Shown here one piece after another: positions 29,350 through 38,416 of a stretch of 64,000 nucleotides of DNA. This DNA comes from Gordonia hongkongensis. GTDB taxonomy: Bacteria > Actinomycetota > Actinomycetes > Mycobacteriales > Mycobacteriaceae. The notes below the pieces were generated by a model. The model made no database searches, was not told where the DNA came from, and saw only the letters and a program-made list of their open reading frames with translations. A program made the translations under genes and the position numbers. The DNA is taken from contig NZ_CP095552.1 of assembly GCF_023078355.1 (NCBI RefSeq), positions 2,728,001-2,792,000 of the forward strand, written 5' to 3'. Numbering within the stretch: position 1 is the stretch's first letter; every line of letters begins with the position of its first letter.

Positions 29350-29511
29350 CGGCCCTCCGCAAGCTCCGGGCCTCCTCAGGGAGCGGGGGACACGGCCCTC
29401 CGCAAGCTCCGGGCCTCCTCAGGGAGCGGGGGGGACACGGCCCTCCGCAAGCTCCGGGCCTCCTCAGGGAGCGAAAGGGATACGGCCCTCCGCAAGCTCC
29501 GGGCCTCCTCA
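29350..29511. repeat. Four tandem copies of a 43-45 bp unit
   Basis: Units start at 29350, 29393, 29438 and 29483 and share CCTCCGCAAGCTCCGGGCCT followed by CCTCAGGGAGCG. They differ mainly in the length of the purine run between copies. The region from 29321 to 29871 holds only this array, a REP copy (29571-29673) and a spacer, and no gene. Confidence 0.85.
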
Positions 29512-29570
29512 ATATCTGCGGCCTGGCGGCCATCGTGACCAATAAAACAGTCGTAAACGTCCCAAAGGAA

Positions 29571-29673
29571 TGCTCCCTGAGGTGCGAGCGAAGCGAGCCA
29601 CGAAGGGTGTGGCAACTTGTCTCGCCGGGCCCTTCGTGGCTCGTCGCTTGCGCTCCTCGCACCTCAGGGAGCA
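29571..29673. repeat. REP palindrome, copy 3
   Basis: Runs from TGCTCCCTGAGGTGCGAG to CGCACCTCAGGGAGCA. The inner arms are GCGAGCCACGAAGGG and CCCTTCGTGGCTCG, nearly perfect inverted copies. It lies between the tandem array and the YCII gene. Confidence 0.9.
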
Positions 29674-29871
29674 GAGGGAGGGCATCGCTTGCACCCTACG
29701 GACCAGCAATTTTGTGGTTCTTCGGATCAGGGAGCAGGGGTTATGCGCTCCGTCTGATTAGGGGCAGCGGTAATCGAAGAACGATGTGCCGAATGTGTCG
29801 AATGGCGTCCGGCACGCTCGTCATCACTGCACACGGACCGACGAGCGGCCCGCTGAACGAGAGGCCTGATC

Positions 29872-30249
29872 ATGCATTACTCGCTGCTGCTGCACTACCC
29901 GGAGATGGACGCGTCGACCCTCGGTGAGGAAGCGATCGCTCAGGGACAAGCCGCCTTCGCCGCCTACACGACGGCCCTCCAAGACGCCGGCGTGCTCGTG
30001 AGTGCCGAAGTCCTACAGCACTCGGACGTCACGACGACGCTGCGCAAGGTCGACGGCCGGCTCGTCGTTCAGGACGGCCCCTTCGCCGACACCAAGGAAC
30101 AGCTCGGCGGAACCGTCGTCATCGATGTCGACGATCTCGACGCCGCCATCGAGTGGGCGCGTCAGGCACCGCCGATCGAGTGGGGTGTCGTGGAGATCAG
30201 GCCCGGCGCGACCTACACCGTCGATGGTGCGTGGACACCCAACGCATGA
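29872..30249 (+). CDS. YCII/DGPF-domain protein
   Basis: 125 residues of the YCII-related fold, with the diagnostic DGPF in VVQDGPFADTKEQLGG and the conserved GTVVIDVDDLDAAIEWA. It overlaps the sigma factor gene by ATGA. DGPF proteins are the standing partners of ECF42 sigma factors, though their biochemical role is unclear. Confidence 0.9.
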   Translation: MHYSLLLHYPEMDASTLGEEAIAQGQAAFAAYTTALQDAGVLVSAEVLQHSDVTTTLRKVDGRLVVQDGPFADTKEQLGGTVVIDVDDLDAAIEWARQAPPIEWGVVEIRPGATYTVDGAWTPNA

Positions 30250-31481
30250 CCCGACGAGAAGCGCACACCGCCGCCGAACATGCTGCCCGCGAGTCATATT
30301 CGCGGCTGGTGGCGCTTCTCGCCGCCGCGTCGGGGGATCTCGCGCTCGCGGAGGATGCACTGGCCACCGCCTTCGAACGTGCGCTCACCTCGTGGCCGTC
30401 AGATGGGGTACCCGCGAACCCGGAAGGCTGGCTGCTCACGGTCGCACGCAACCAGCAGCGCGACGTCTGGAAGTCGGCGGCGCACCGTACGTCGAAGATC
30501 CTCGACGACACCATCTCTCCCGGAGCCACCACCGTGACTCCCTTCGACGATGTGGACCCCGACGCCATTCCCGACAAGCGCCTCGAATTGTTGTTCACCT
30601 GCGCCCATCCGGCCATCAACGCCGCCGCCCGCACGCCGCTCATGCTGCAGTCGGTGCTCGGCTTCGAGGCCGCCGACATCGCCACCGCCTTCACGGTCGC
30701 CCCGGCAACGATGTCGCAGCGCCTCGTGCGAGCCAAGCGCCGGATCCGCGACGCCCGCATACCGTTCGTCGTTCCCGACCGCGCGGCGATGCCGGAACGA
30801 CTCCCCGCTGTGCTGGAAGCAGTCTATGGGTGTTTCGCGATCGCGTGGAACGACGCCGACGGGACCGATCCCGACACCGTCGAATCGATGGCGGGGGAGT
30901 CGCTGCACCTGGCCGTCACGCTCGCCGCGCTGCTCGACGATCCCGAGGCGTGGGGACTCGCTGCGCTGATCGCGCTCTCGTTGTCGCGGGCGCCGGCACG
31001 GACCGGCCCGTTCATCCCGCTCGAAGAGCAGGATCCGGCCACCTGGGATGTCGCGCTCATCCGGGACGGGGAAGCGATGCTCCGACGCGCATCGGCGTTC
31101 GGCCGGCCGCACGGTCGGTTCCAGCTCGAGGCCGCGATGCAGTCCGTCCATGCCGACCGCGCACGCACCGGTGTCGTCGACTGGGCCGCATTACAGTCGC
31201 TGTCGTCCGCGCTCATGGCCGTGGCGCCGACGCTTGGTGCGCGGATCGCCCACGCTGCGATCGTCGGGCGGGCGAGTTCCCCCGCAGATGGACTATCACT
31301 GCTTGACGAGTTGGGCGGTGACGCCGCGGGTTTCGGCCCGTTCCACGCGGCGAAGGCAGATCTGCTGGTTCGGGTCGGGCACTCCGACGCGGCGCGTGAG
31401 CACTTCGAGCGGGCCGCCGAGCTCACCGGCGACGAGCGAGCGCGAAAGTATCTGCGACGACGTGCGCGCGAGGTTGAGTAG
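30246..31481 (+). CDS. ECF42-type RNA polymerase sigma factor with C-terminal extension
   Basis: 411 residues, far longer than a minimal ECF sigma. Region 2 spans about residues 20-80 (DLALAEDALATAFERAL, GWLLTVARNQQRDVW), and region 4 about 110-165 (LGFEAADIATAFTVAPATMSQRLVRAKRRI). A C-terminal roughly 230-residue helical/TPR-like domain follows (DUF6596 type). No anti-sigma gene is adjacent. In ECF42 the C-terminal domain is thought to control activity. Coupled to the DGPF gene. Confidence 0.9.
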   Translation: MTRREAHTAAEHAARESYSRLVALLAAASGDLALAEDALATAFERALTSWPSDGVPANPEGWLLTVARNQQRDVWKSAAHRTSKILDDTISPGATTVTPFDDVDPDAIPDKRLELLFTCAHPAINAAARTPLMLQSVLGFEAADIATAFTVAPATMSQRLVRAKRRIRDARIPFVVPDRAAMPERLPAVLEAVYGCFAIAWNDADGTDPDTVESMAGESLHLAVTLAALLDDPEAWGLAALIALSLSRAPARTGPFIPLEEQDPATWDVALIRDGEAMLRRASAFGRPHGRFQLEAAMQSVHADRARTGVVDWAALQSLSSALMAVAPTLGARIAHAAIVGRASSPADGLSLLDELGGDAAGFGPFHAAKADLLVRVGHSDAAREHFERAAELTGDERARKYLRRRAREVE

Positions 31482-31670
31482 CCATCGTCGCGAGCCCGAC
31501 GAAAAACGACGCACGGTCGAGGGTGGCGCCGGCCTGGTGTCACCAAACGGCGGGAATGCCTGATTCTGGCAACACCGACGACCTAATGTGTGACTCGGGA
31601 CACAACAGTGCCGGACCCTCACCGAGGGCTTCACAACGGGTCGAGCCTCGCTCGACGAATGGAGGCAGTC

Positions 31671-33281
31671 ATGACTGCAAGTGCCGAGGTCACGAACGAT
31701 CTGACCACCGAGCCGTACCGCTCGCGCCGCAATCACTGGAACAACCAGGTCCGCCGGCACGCCATGATGACCCCGGACAACACGGCGATCACCTACCTCG
31801 ACAAGAACACGACCTGGAAGGAACTCGACGACCGGTCGCGCGCCTTCGGAGCCGCACTCCATCGGCGGGGTGTCCAGTTCGGTGATCGGGTTCTGATGGC
31901 CCTGCTCAACCGCACCGAGTACATCGAGGCGATTCTCGGGGCCACTCTCATCGGCGCCATCCCGGTACCGGTCAACATCCGCATGAGCCCCGCCGAGGTT
32001 GCCTATCTCGTCACCGACAGCGGTGCGAAGGTCGTCGTCACCGAGACCCTCCTCGCTCCGATCGCGGACGCGGTCGCCGGGTCGACCGGTCAGATCGAGA
32101 CCATCATCGTCGTCGACGGCAGCGACAACGCCGACCATCTCGACTTCGAGACCCTGCTGGCCGAGGGCGCGTCGGACCTGCCGGAGGTCGACGTGCCCGA
32201 GGACACCGTCGCCGCCATCATGTACACCTCGGGCACCACCGGAAAACCCAAGGGCGCCATGCTCACTCATCAGAACATCCAGGCGCAGGCGGTGACGACG
32301 ATCGCCACGGCCGGGGCACAGTCCGGTTCCGATGACGTCGCCTCGATCGTGCCGCCGCTGTTCCACATCGCGGGGATCGGCGGCTTCGCACCGATCTTCT
32401 ACCGCGGGATCCGCGCGGTGCTCCACCCGCTCGGGGCTTTCGATCCCGACACCATGCTCGACACGCTGGAGCGCGAAGGCGTCACGTCGGTCTTCATGGT
32501 CCCGGCACAGTGGCAGGCCGTGTGTGCGGCGCAGAAAGCGCGTCCCCGGAAGCTCAAGCTGCGCACGATGAGTTGGGGCGCGGCCCCGGCGTCGGACACC
32601 GTGCTGAACGCGATGAACGAATCCTTCCCGGAGGCCGCCAACATGACCGCGTTCGGTCAGACCGAGATGTCGCCGGTGACGACGATCCTCGAGGGCAAGG
32701 ACGCACTGCGCAAGCTCGGATCCATCGGCAAGGTCGTCCCGGCGGTCACCGCGCGCATCGTCGATCCGCTCATGAACGACGTGAAGCCCGGTGAGGTCGG
32801 CGAGATCGTGTATCGCGGGCCCAACATGATGATCGGCTACTGGAACAAGCCCGAGGCGACCGCGGAAGCCTTCCGCGGCGGCTGGTTCCACTCGGGCGAC
32901 CTGGTGCGTCAGGACGAGGAGGGTTTCCTCTACGTCGTCGACCGCGCCAAGGACATGATCATCTCGGGCGGCGAGAACATCTACTGCGCCGAGGTCGAGA
33001 ATGTCCTGTTCAGCCATCCGAGCATCACCGAGGCGGCGATCATCGGTCGGGCGGACGAGAAGTGGGGCGAGGTGCCGGTCGCCGTGGTCGTGCTCGCCGA
33101 AGGCGTCGCGGACCTCACCCTCACTGATCTCGAGCCGCACCTCAACGAGAACCTCGCGCGGTTCAAGCACCCCAAGGACCTGGTGATCATCGACGAACTC
33201 CCACGCAACGCCGGGGGGAAGGTCGTCAAGCCACGGCTCCGAGATGCCTACGGCAGCAAGGACGCCGGACTGTCGAACTGA
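31671..33281 (+). CDS. Acyl-CoA synthetase (FadD-type, AMP-forming)
   Basis: 536 residues from ATG 31671, chosen for the GGAGG five bases upstream. The ANL-family motifs are complete: A3 YTSGTTGKPKGAML, the A5 region TAFGQTEMSP, A7 GWFHSGDLV, A8 RAKDMIISGGENIY and the A10 lysine in LPRNAGGKVVK. It activates a carboxylic acid through an acyl-adenylate to acyl-CoA in the cytoplasm; chain length cannot be told. A REP copy follows, then a crotonase on the other strand, so a fatty-acid role is likely. Confidence 0.9.
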   Translation: MTASAEVTNDLTTEPYRSRRNHWNNQVRRHAMMTPDNTAITYLDKNTTWKELDDRSRAFGAALHRRGVQFGDRVLMALLNRTEYIEAILGATLIGAIPVPVNIRMSPAEVAYLVTDSGAKVVVTETLLAPIADAVAGSTGQIETIIVVDGSDNADHLDFETLLAEGASDLPEVDVPEDTVAAIMYTSGTTGKPKGAMLTHQNIQAQAVTTIATAGAQSGSDDVASIVPPLFHIAGIGGFAPIFYRGIRAVLHPLGAFDPDTMLDTLEREGVTSVFMVPAQWQAVCAAQKARPRKLKLRTMSWGAAPASDTVLNAMNESFPEAANMTAFGQTEMSPVTTILEGKDALRKLGSIGKVVPAVTARIVDPLMNDVKPGEVGEIVYRGPNMMIGYWNKPEATAEAFRGGWFHSGDLVRQDEEGFLYVVDRAKDMIISGGENIYCAEVENVLFSHPSITEAAIIGRADEKWGEVPVAVVVLAEGVADLTLTDLEPHLNENLARFKHPKDLVIIDELPRNAGGKVVKPRLRDAYGSKDAGLSN

Positions 33282-33318
33282 TCACCGCCCGCTCCCTGAG
33301 GTGAGCGTCCGATTTCTA

Positions 33319-33422
33319 TGCTCCCTGAGGTGCGAGCGAAGCGAGCCACGAAGGGTTTGGCGACGCATCTCACCAGGACCCTTCGAGGCTCGTCGCTAAC
33401 GCTCCTCGCACCTCAGGGAGCA
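33319..33422. repeat. REP palindrome, copy 4
   Basis: From TGCTCCCTGAGGTGCGAG to CGCACCTCAGGGAGCA, with inner arms GCGAGCCACGAAGGG and CCCTTCGAGGCTCG. Partial pieces flank it (33291-33307 and around 33475-33515). It fills the 248-base gap between two convergent genes and may end both transcripts. Confidence 0.9.
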
Positions 33423-33529
33423 GAGGGAGGGCATCGCTTCCACCCCACAGTCCAGCGGTTCGTGGTTCTTTCGGATCAGGGAGCAGAGGGGGCGCCAGAG
33501 CGAAAGCGACGAGCCGACAGGCCAGCCGG

Positions 33530-34330
33530 TCACTCCGGGTCGGCGAAGCGCGCTTCCCGTCGCGCCATCCCGGCGTGTACCGCCTCCATCTGATTGGGGG
33601 ATCCCATCAGTCCGACCTGGAGTTCGCTCTCCAGCATCAGCGCCGCGGCCGGATCCGTGCCCGCCCACGACTCGTCGTACAGGCGCTTGGCGGCGCGGAC
33701 CGCGTGCGGCGATTTCGACGCGATCTCGTGCGCGAGTTCGAGTGCGGCGGTGAGCGGATCGTCGACGACGCGGGTGACCAGCCCGAGTCGTTGGGCCTCG
33801 GCGCCGTCGACGATGCGTCCGGTGAACGTGAGTTCCTTTGCCACATCGGCGGACACGAGTCGCGGGAGGGTCTGGGTGATGCCCATGTCGGGCACCAGTC
33901 CCCACTTGACCTCCATGATGGACAGGCGCGCGTCGGGGGTCGAATAGCGGATGTCGGCGCCCAGCGCGATCTGCAGGCCACCGCCGAAACAGTTGCCGGT
34001 GATGGCCGCGATCACCGGTGCCGGGATGCGGCCCCAGTCCAGTGACACCCGCTGCGCGTGATTGCCGAGCACGCCCGGTTCGCGCTCCAGCAGCGAGTTC
34101 ACCCCGCCACCCTGACCCAGGCTCGACACGTCCAGGCCGGAACAGAAACTCTTGCCCGCACCGTGTACCACCACGGCCCGGACGCGGTTGTCCTCGGCGA
34201 GGGTGCCCGTCACGTCGATGAGGGCCTCGAACATCGCCGGATCGAGCGCGTTGTGTTTGTCGGCTCGGTTGAGCGTCGCCGTGGCGACACCGGCGTCGTC
34301 GATGTCCACGACGATCCGCTGCTCGGTCAT
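33530..34330 (-). CDS. Enoyl-CoA hydratase/isomerase (crotonase family)
   Basis: 266 residues. The oxyanion-hole segments are FCSGLDVSSL and NCFGGGLQIALGADIR. The catalytic region EVKWGLVPDMG has the C-terminal acid (Asp), and the first catalytic-Glu position reads near 'GGLQ', so it may be a hydratase with one classic glutamate changed or a related crotonase. Cytoplasmic. It starts 4 bases after the stop of the upstream membrane-protein gene, so the two are co-transcribed. Confidence 0.88.
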   Translation of the reverse strand: MTEQRIVVDIDDAGVATATLNRADKHNALDPAMFEALIDVTGTLAEDNRVRAVVVHGAGKSFCSGLDVSSLGQGGGVNSLLEREPGVLGNHAQRVSLDWGRIPAPVIAAITGNCFGGGLQIALGADIRYSTPDARLSIMEVKWGLVPDMGITQTLPRLVSADVAKELTFTGRIVDGAEAQRLGLVTRVVDDPLTAALELAHEIASKSPHAVRAAKRLYDESWAGTDPAAALMLESELQVGLMGSPNQMEAVHAGMARREARFADPE

Positions 34331-34334
34331 GTAT

Positions 34335-35060
34335 CTACTTCCGATCTGTTGTGGGTGGGTGTTTGATCTCGCGGAGCTGACGGCCGCGGCGTTGGTATCG
34401 CCAGATGAAGTAGCCGACGCCGATCGCCAGAACGACCCCGATGATCACGCCCCAGGCGGTGGCGGCGCGGAAGCCGGGCGCTTCGACGTCGAAGATGCGC
34501 TCGCCGGCATGTGCGCCGTTCCCACCGCCGGCGACCACCGTGAGAGTCAGCAGGTTGGGGATCGCGACGACCACGCCGAGAACAGCGAACATGATCGTCG
34601 GGACGTTCTTCATGCGGCTGCGGTTGACGAACGCCAACGTGAAGAACAGCACGGGCAAGAAGGTGCACACGATCCCGAGAACCAGGCCGGTGCCGATGCC
34701 GCGGCTGAACGATCCTTCGACGCGCTGCCCGATCTGACCGGCCCACCAGCGCGGCAGGAACGCCTCGAGGATGAAGTAGGTTACGACGAGCAGCGCCGCG
34801 ATGACGAGTCCGATCACCACCTTCTTCACCACGGAGTTCGCGCGTTCGGCGGCGGTCGGCTTGACCGGGGTCGTCCCATCGGTCGTCGAGTCGGTCGGCG
34901 CGACGCCGGGTGTGGTTCCGGCGGGATACTGGGAAGCTTCCGGTGGCGGCGCGGCGGGAGGCACCGCTCCCGACGGGTACGCGCCGGAGGGCGTCTGTCC
35001 GGGCCCGCCCGGGGTCGGCGGCTGTCCGGATGGATTGGCAGAGAACGATTCGTTGCTCAT
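34335..35060 (-). CDS. Proline-rich membrane protein, four predicted helices
   Basis: 241 residues from ATG 35060. The first 85 residues are a Pro/Gly/Ala-rich cytoplasmic tail (PPTPGGPGQTPSGAYPSGAV). Hydrophobic helices follow at about 98-120, 135-160, 170-190 and 205-225, and the C-terminus is basic. Similar small proteins with Pro-rich tails are common in actinobacteria; none has a firm function. It sits directly before the crotonase gene. Confidence 0.7.
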   Translation of the reverse strand: MSNESFSANPSGQPPTPGGPGQTPSGAYPSGAVPPAAPPPEASQYPAGTTPGVAPTDSTTDGTTPVKPTAAERANSVVKKVVIGLVIAALLVVTYFILEAFLPRWWAGQIGQRVEGSFSRGIGTGLVLGIVCTFLPVLFFTLAFVNRSRMKNVPTIMFAVLGVVVAIPNLLTLTVVAGGGNGAHAGERIFDVEAPGFRAATAWGVIIGVVLAIGVGYFIWRYQRRGRQLREIKHPPTTDRK

Positions 35061-35115
35061 GGGCCGAGTGTATGCGCGGACCGCTGCCCGTCCGCCCGGA
35101 AAACACCCCGTGCAC

Positions 35116-36234
35116 TCACGGCTTCCGGATGCCGCCGTAGATTCCGCGACGGACGATCCACGGTTGCAGGATCGTGTCGACCGACCACGCCGGGAATCGG
35201 AACGGTCGCCCGTTGGGCGCAAACACCTGCAGACCGTCGGCCTGGACACCGAGCACCGAACCCCAACGCCGCCGTGGGGGAGCGTAGCGCCGCGCACGGC
35301 CCGGCCGCCCGGCGAGGTCGGACCGGATGTTGTGTGCGAGCAAACGATCGGCACGATTCCGAGCGGAACTGCGGAGGTCGTCGGTCGCCGCGACGTCGCC
35401 GATCGCGTAGACGAGATCCGCACCGGGTACGCGCAGTTCGGCCGTCACGCGCACGAAGCCCGACGGATCGAGCACCTCTCGCGGAAGCCACTCCGTGTTC
35501 GGTCTCACCCGGCCGATGGCCCAGAGCACGGCATCGGCCTTCACCGGAGACTGCCCCGTCGAGAGGCTCACCGGCCCCGGAGTGATCTCGTCGCAAGCGA
35601 ACCCGTCGGGTACGACCGCACGATGGCCGCCGTGCACGCCGACGCCGAGCCGGCGCAACCGGGCCAGTACGGTCGCCCAAGTCCGCGGATGATGCTGCGG
35701 CAGAGCACGTTCGCCCGGGTGATACAGGTCGACCTGTTTGCCCGGCCAGGTCTGCGCCAGGTTGGCGGCGGCACTCACCGCCGCTGCACCGCCACCGATC
35801 ACCGCGATGGTCTCGGCATCAGCGAACCGCGCATGAGCCGAGCGCAACTCGGCGTCGACGTCGGCTTCCGACTGCAGTTCCGGATGTCTCCAGAACCCAT
35901 TCCGCACGCCGGTGGAGATGACCAGCGCGTCGAAACGCTCGACCCTCTCGGTGCCGTTGGCGTCGGCGACGGTGACGGTGCGGTCACCGAGGTCGGCACC
36001 CGTCAGTGTGCCGTGGACGGTCCGGATTCCGTCGAGCTTCCGGAAGCGCCCGAACGGAATCCGGTAGTCGCGCGCCCACGCATCGGGCCGGCTGATCCGC
36101 AGCCCGAGTTCCTGCCCGCTGACCAGCCCTGGCTTCGACGAGATGCCCACGACGTCGGCATGCGGGGCGAGATGGATCGCGGTCAGTACTCCGGAATCAC
36201 CGAGGCCGGCGACGACGACGCGTGGTCGGCTCAC
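35116..36234 (-). CDS. FAD/NAD(P)-dependent oxidoreductase (NDH-2-like)
   Basis: 372 residues from GTG 36234, overlapping the upstream stop by GTGA. The FAD-binding Rossmann motif is VVVAGLGDSGVLTAIHL at the N-terminus. The NAD(P)-binding motif is AVIGGGAAAVSAAANL near residue 140, and the second FAD contact is YAIGDVAATD near 298. The overall order matches type II NADH dehydrogenase/ferredoxin-reductase-like enzymes. No membrane helix. Third gene of an operon with glutathione peroxidase and a DUF1295 enzyme. Confidence 0.85.
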   Translation of the reverse strand: MSRPRVVVAGLGDSGVLTAIHLAPHADVVGISSKPGLVSGQELGLRISRPDAWARDYRIPFGRFRKLDGIRTVHGTLTGADLGDRTVTVADANGTERVERFDALVISTGVRNGFWRHPELQSEADVDAELRSAHARFADAETIAVIGGGAAAVSAAANLAQTWPGKQVDLYHPGERALPQHHPRTWATVLARLRRLGVGVHGGHRAVVPDGFACDEITPGPVSLSTGQSPVKADAVLWAIGRVRPNTEWLPREVLDPSGFVRVTAELRVPGADLVYAIGDVAATDDLRSSARNRADRLLAHNIRSDLAGRPGRARRYAPPRRRWGSVLGVQADGLQVFAPNGRPFRFPAWSVDTILQPWIVRRGIYGGIRKP

Positions 36235-37163
36235 GCGGTGACCTGATCCGGCGGATGCGCGGCCGAGCGCGGGGGTCGGGGGACGAAGCGTGGCACCCGG
36301 TCGATGACGTCCTGGTAACCGGGGCGCCGCTCGAGGCTCCGCTTCTCCATCATGGGGATGCTGGCACCGAGGAACATCGCGAGCATCAGGACCGCGCCCA
36401 CGAACAGCCACCACCAGTCACCGGGCGAGGCGGCGAGTCCGAACAGCGCCATCGATACCCAGAACAGGACCTCGCCGAAGTAGTTCGGGTGTCTCGACCA
36501 GGCCCACACTCCGGTGTCGAGGACGGCGCCCGGTGTTTTGTGCGCAGCGAATCGACGCAGCTGTCCGTCGGCGACGTACTCGAGCGCCGTCGCGGCGAGT
36601 CCGACGACGGCCGCAACCGCGGTCAGCCAGGCCAGCACGCCGCCGGTGTGGGTGACCGCGACGTAGATCGGGATCATGCCGAGGAACACCTGGATGGTGG
36701 GGAAGACGTGGATCGCCATCAGGTCCACGGGCAGTTCGGCGCGGCCGGCACCGGCCTTCAGCATCGGGTAGCGCCAGTCCTCGTGGTGGAGACCCGGCCA
36801 GCCGATCGCCCAGTTCGCAGTGAGCCGGATCGCCCAGGCGCCGATGACGATCGCGATGACCCAGCAGTGCACCGCGTCGATCCCGACGTCGCCGGCGGCC
36901 CACCAGTAGACGAACAGCGCGGGCGGCACGACGCTCCAATAGGCGTCGTAGAAGCTGGAATTGCCGTAGATCCGGCTGAACGCGAAGATCACGAGGGTGG
37001 CGAGCAGATCGGCGATCAGGGTGTCGAGCCAGAGGTAGGCGGTGGCCGGACCCCAGATGAGCCAGGCGGCGGCGACCGCGAAGGCCAGCACGTAGGCGAT
37101 CGTCACGCGGACGAACGAACCGCTTCGGCTGATGGTGCTGTCGGTGCTCACGGGCGTCCCCAT
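36231..37163 (-). CDS. DUF1295 membrane enzyme (steroid 5-alpha-reductase/ICMT-like)
   Basis: 310 residues from ATG 37163, which shares bases with the preceding stop (TGATG). About seven hydrophobic helices are visible. The C-terminal signature WAWSRHPNYFGEVLFW followed by LEYV is the conserved NADPH/SAM-contact region of the DUF1295/ICMT superfamily. The substrate is unknown; neighbours point to lipid or redox metabolism. Confidence 0.87.
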   Translation of the reverse strand: MGTPVSTDSTISRSGSFVRVTIAYVLAFAVAAAWLIWGPATAYLWLDTLIADLLATLVIFAFSRIYGNSSFYDAYWSVVPPALFVYWWAAGDVGIDAVHCWVIAIVIGAWAIRLTANWAIGWPGLHHEDWRYPMLKAGAGRAELPVDLMAIHVFPTIQVFLGMIPIYVAVTHTGGVLAWLTAVAAVVGLAATALEYVADGQLRRFAAHKTPGAVLDTGVWAWSRHPNYFGEVLFWVSMALFGLAASPGDWWWLFVGAVLMLAMFLGASIPMMEKRSLERRPGYQDVIDRVPRFVPRPPRSAAHPPDQVTA

Positions 37164-37639
37164 CACAGCTGTTCTTCGATGGATCCGGCGAGTTTCTCCG
37201 GTTTGGTCGTCGGCGAGTATCGCGCGACGACGGACCCGTCCCGCCCGATGAGGAACTTGGTGAAGTTCCATTTGATCCGGCCGCCGAGCACGCCGGATTT
37301 CTGATCCCGCAACCACGCGAACAGCGGGTGGGCGTCGGGACCGTTCACATCGACCTTCGCGAACATCGGGAAGGTCACGTCGTAGGTCAGCGAGCAGAAG
37401 CTCTTGATCTCCTCCTCGTCGCCGGGCTCCTGGTGCCCGAACTGATCGCACGGGAAGCCGAGTACGCGCAGACCCTTGTCGGCGTAATCCCGGTGCAGTG
37501 CCTCCAGACCGCGGTACTGCGGGGTGAACCCGCACTGCGAGGCGGTGTTCACGATGAGCAGGGGAGAGCCCTGGAACTGCGAGAGTTCGACGGGATCGCC
37601 GTCGATGCCGGTGGCGGTGAAGTCGTACACAGAGGTCAT
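37163..37639 (-). CDS. Glutathione-peroxidase-family thiol peroxidase
   Basis: 158 residues, full length for bacterial Gpx. The peroxidatic cysteine is in NTASQCGFTPQY, with the partner motifs FPCDQFGHQEPG (second Cys, Gln) and WNFTKFLI (Trp, Asn). The two-Cys form suggests thioredoxin as electron donor rather than glutathione, as expected in actinobacteria using mycothiol. First gene of a three-gene operon. Confidence 0.92.
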   Translation of the reverse strand: MTSVYDFTATGIDGDPVELSQFQGSPLLIVNTASQCGFTPQYRGLEALHRDYADKGLRVLGFPCDQFGHQEPGDEEEIKSFCSLTYDVTFPMFAKVDVNGPDAHPLFAWLRDQKSGVLGGRIKWNFTKFLIGRDGSVVARYSPTTKPEKLAGSIEEQL

Positions 37640-37699
37640 GCCGCTACGCTACGTGCCGATCAAGCACTTGCTTGGGTGAATCGTCGAAGCGTCCCGGCG

Positions 37700-38416
37700 T
37701 CACTCGCCGAATCGCTCGGTCCGGATGCGGGTACGGTCGTGTCCGGCCTCGACCATCCACTGGGCGCAGTTCTCGACGAACCGGTTCGGGCCGCAGATGA
37801 ACACGGTCGGCGAGGTCGCCGGATCCATGGTCAGCGCGGCGAGTTCGTCGGCGGTGAGACGTCCCGCGGGCCGCGTCGCGTCGTCGGGTGCCACCCGGGT
37901 GTGGATCAGGTGAACATCCATGCGGCGGTGCGCGATCAACTGCCGGATCTCATCCCGGTAGTAGACGCGTTCGGGACTGCGGACCGAGTACACGAGGGAG
38001 AAGGGGGTCTGCGGCGCCTCGACCTCGCGGCTGCGGATCATCGACATGAGTGGCGCGATCCCGGAGCCACCGCCGATCAGTTGGACGGGACGGTCGTCGC
38101 CGGACGGCCAGGTGAACCAGTATCCGTGCGGATCGCTGATCTCCAACGGGTCGCCGACCTCCACCATGTCGACGAGGTAGGGCGACACCTCACCGTCTTC
38201 GAGTCGTTCGACGGTCACCTCGATCGACCGGGTCTCGCGGACGTCGGACAGCGAGTAGGCGCGTGCGGTGGAGTAGCCGTCCTCCGCGGTCAACCGGATG
38301 TCGACGTGTTGGCCGGGCAACGCATGCACTGCTTCGGGGAGGGCGAGGCGCAGCGCTCGCGCGGTGGGGGTGAGGTCGACGACCGCGGTGACCGTCGTGA
38401 GATGCCAGGTCGTCAC
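37700..38416 (-). CDS. FAD/NAD(P)-binding ferredoxin reductase-like protein
   Basis: 238 residues from GTG 38416, overlapping the upstream stop by GTGA. The flavin site RAYSLSD is near residue 55, the NAD(P) loop IGGGSGIAPLMSMIR near 110 and the end motif FICGPNRFVE near 205. There is no [2Fe-2S] domain. It is paired with the molybdopterin enzyme just upstream and likely passes electrons to it, an arrangement seen with YedY-like proteins in actinobacteria. Confidence 0.88.
   Translation of the reverse strand: MTTWHLTTVTAVVDLTPTARALRLALPEAVHALPGQHVDIRLTAEDGYSTARAYSLSDVRETRSIEVTVERLEDGEVSPYLVDMVEVGDPLEISDPHGYWFTWPSGDDRPVQLIGGGSGIAPLMSMIRSREVEAPQTPFSLVYSVRSPERVYYRDEIRQLIAHRRMDVHLIHTRVAPDDATRPAGRLTADELAALTMDPATSPTVFICGPNRFVENCAQWMVEAGHDRTRIRTERFGE

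Noticed and set aside
29350..29511. CRISPR array
   Set aside because: Repeats are contiguous with no unique spacers and resemble REP ends; no cas genes are present.
31296..33170. A 624-codon minus-strand frame over the sigma factor and acyl-CoA synthetase
   Set aside because: It spans two well-supported plus-strand genes and is rich in Asp/Arg/His repeats typical of shadows.
36222..37304. A 360-codon plus-strand frame opposite the DUF1295 gene
   Set aside because: Asp/Arg/Gly-rich shadow of a membrane protein gene.
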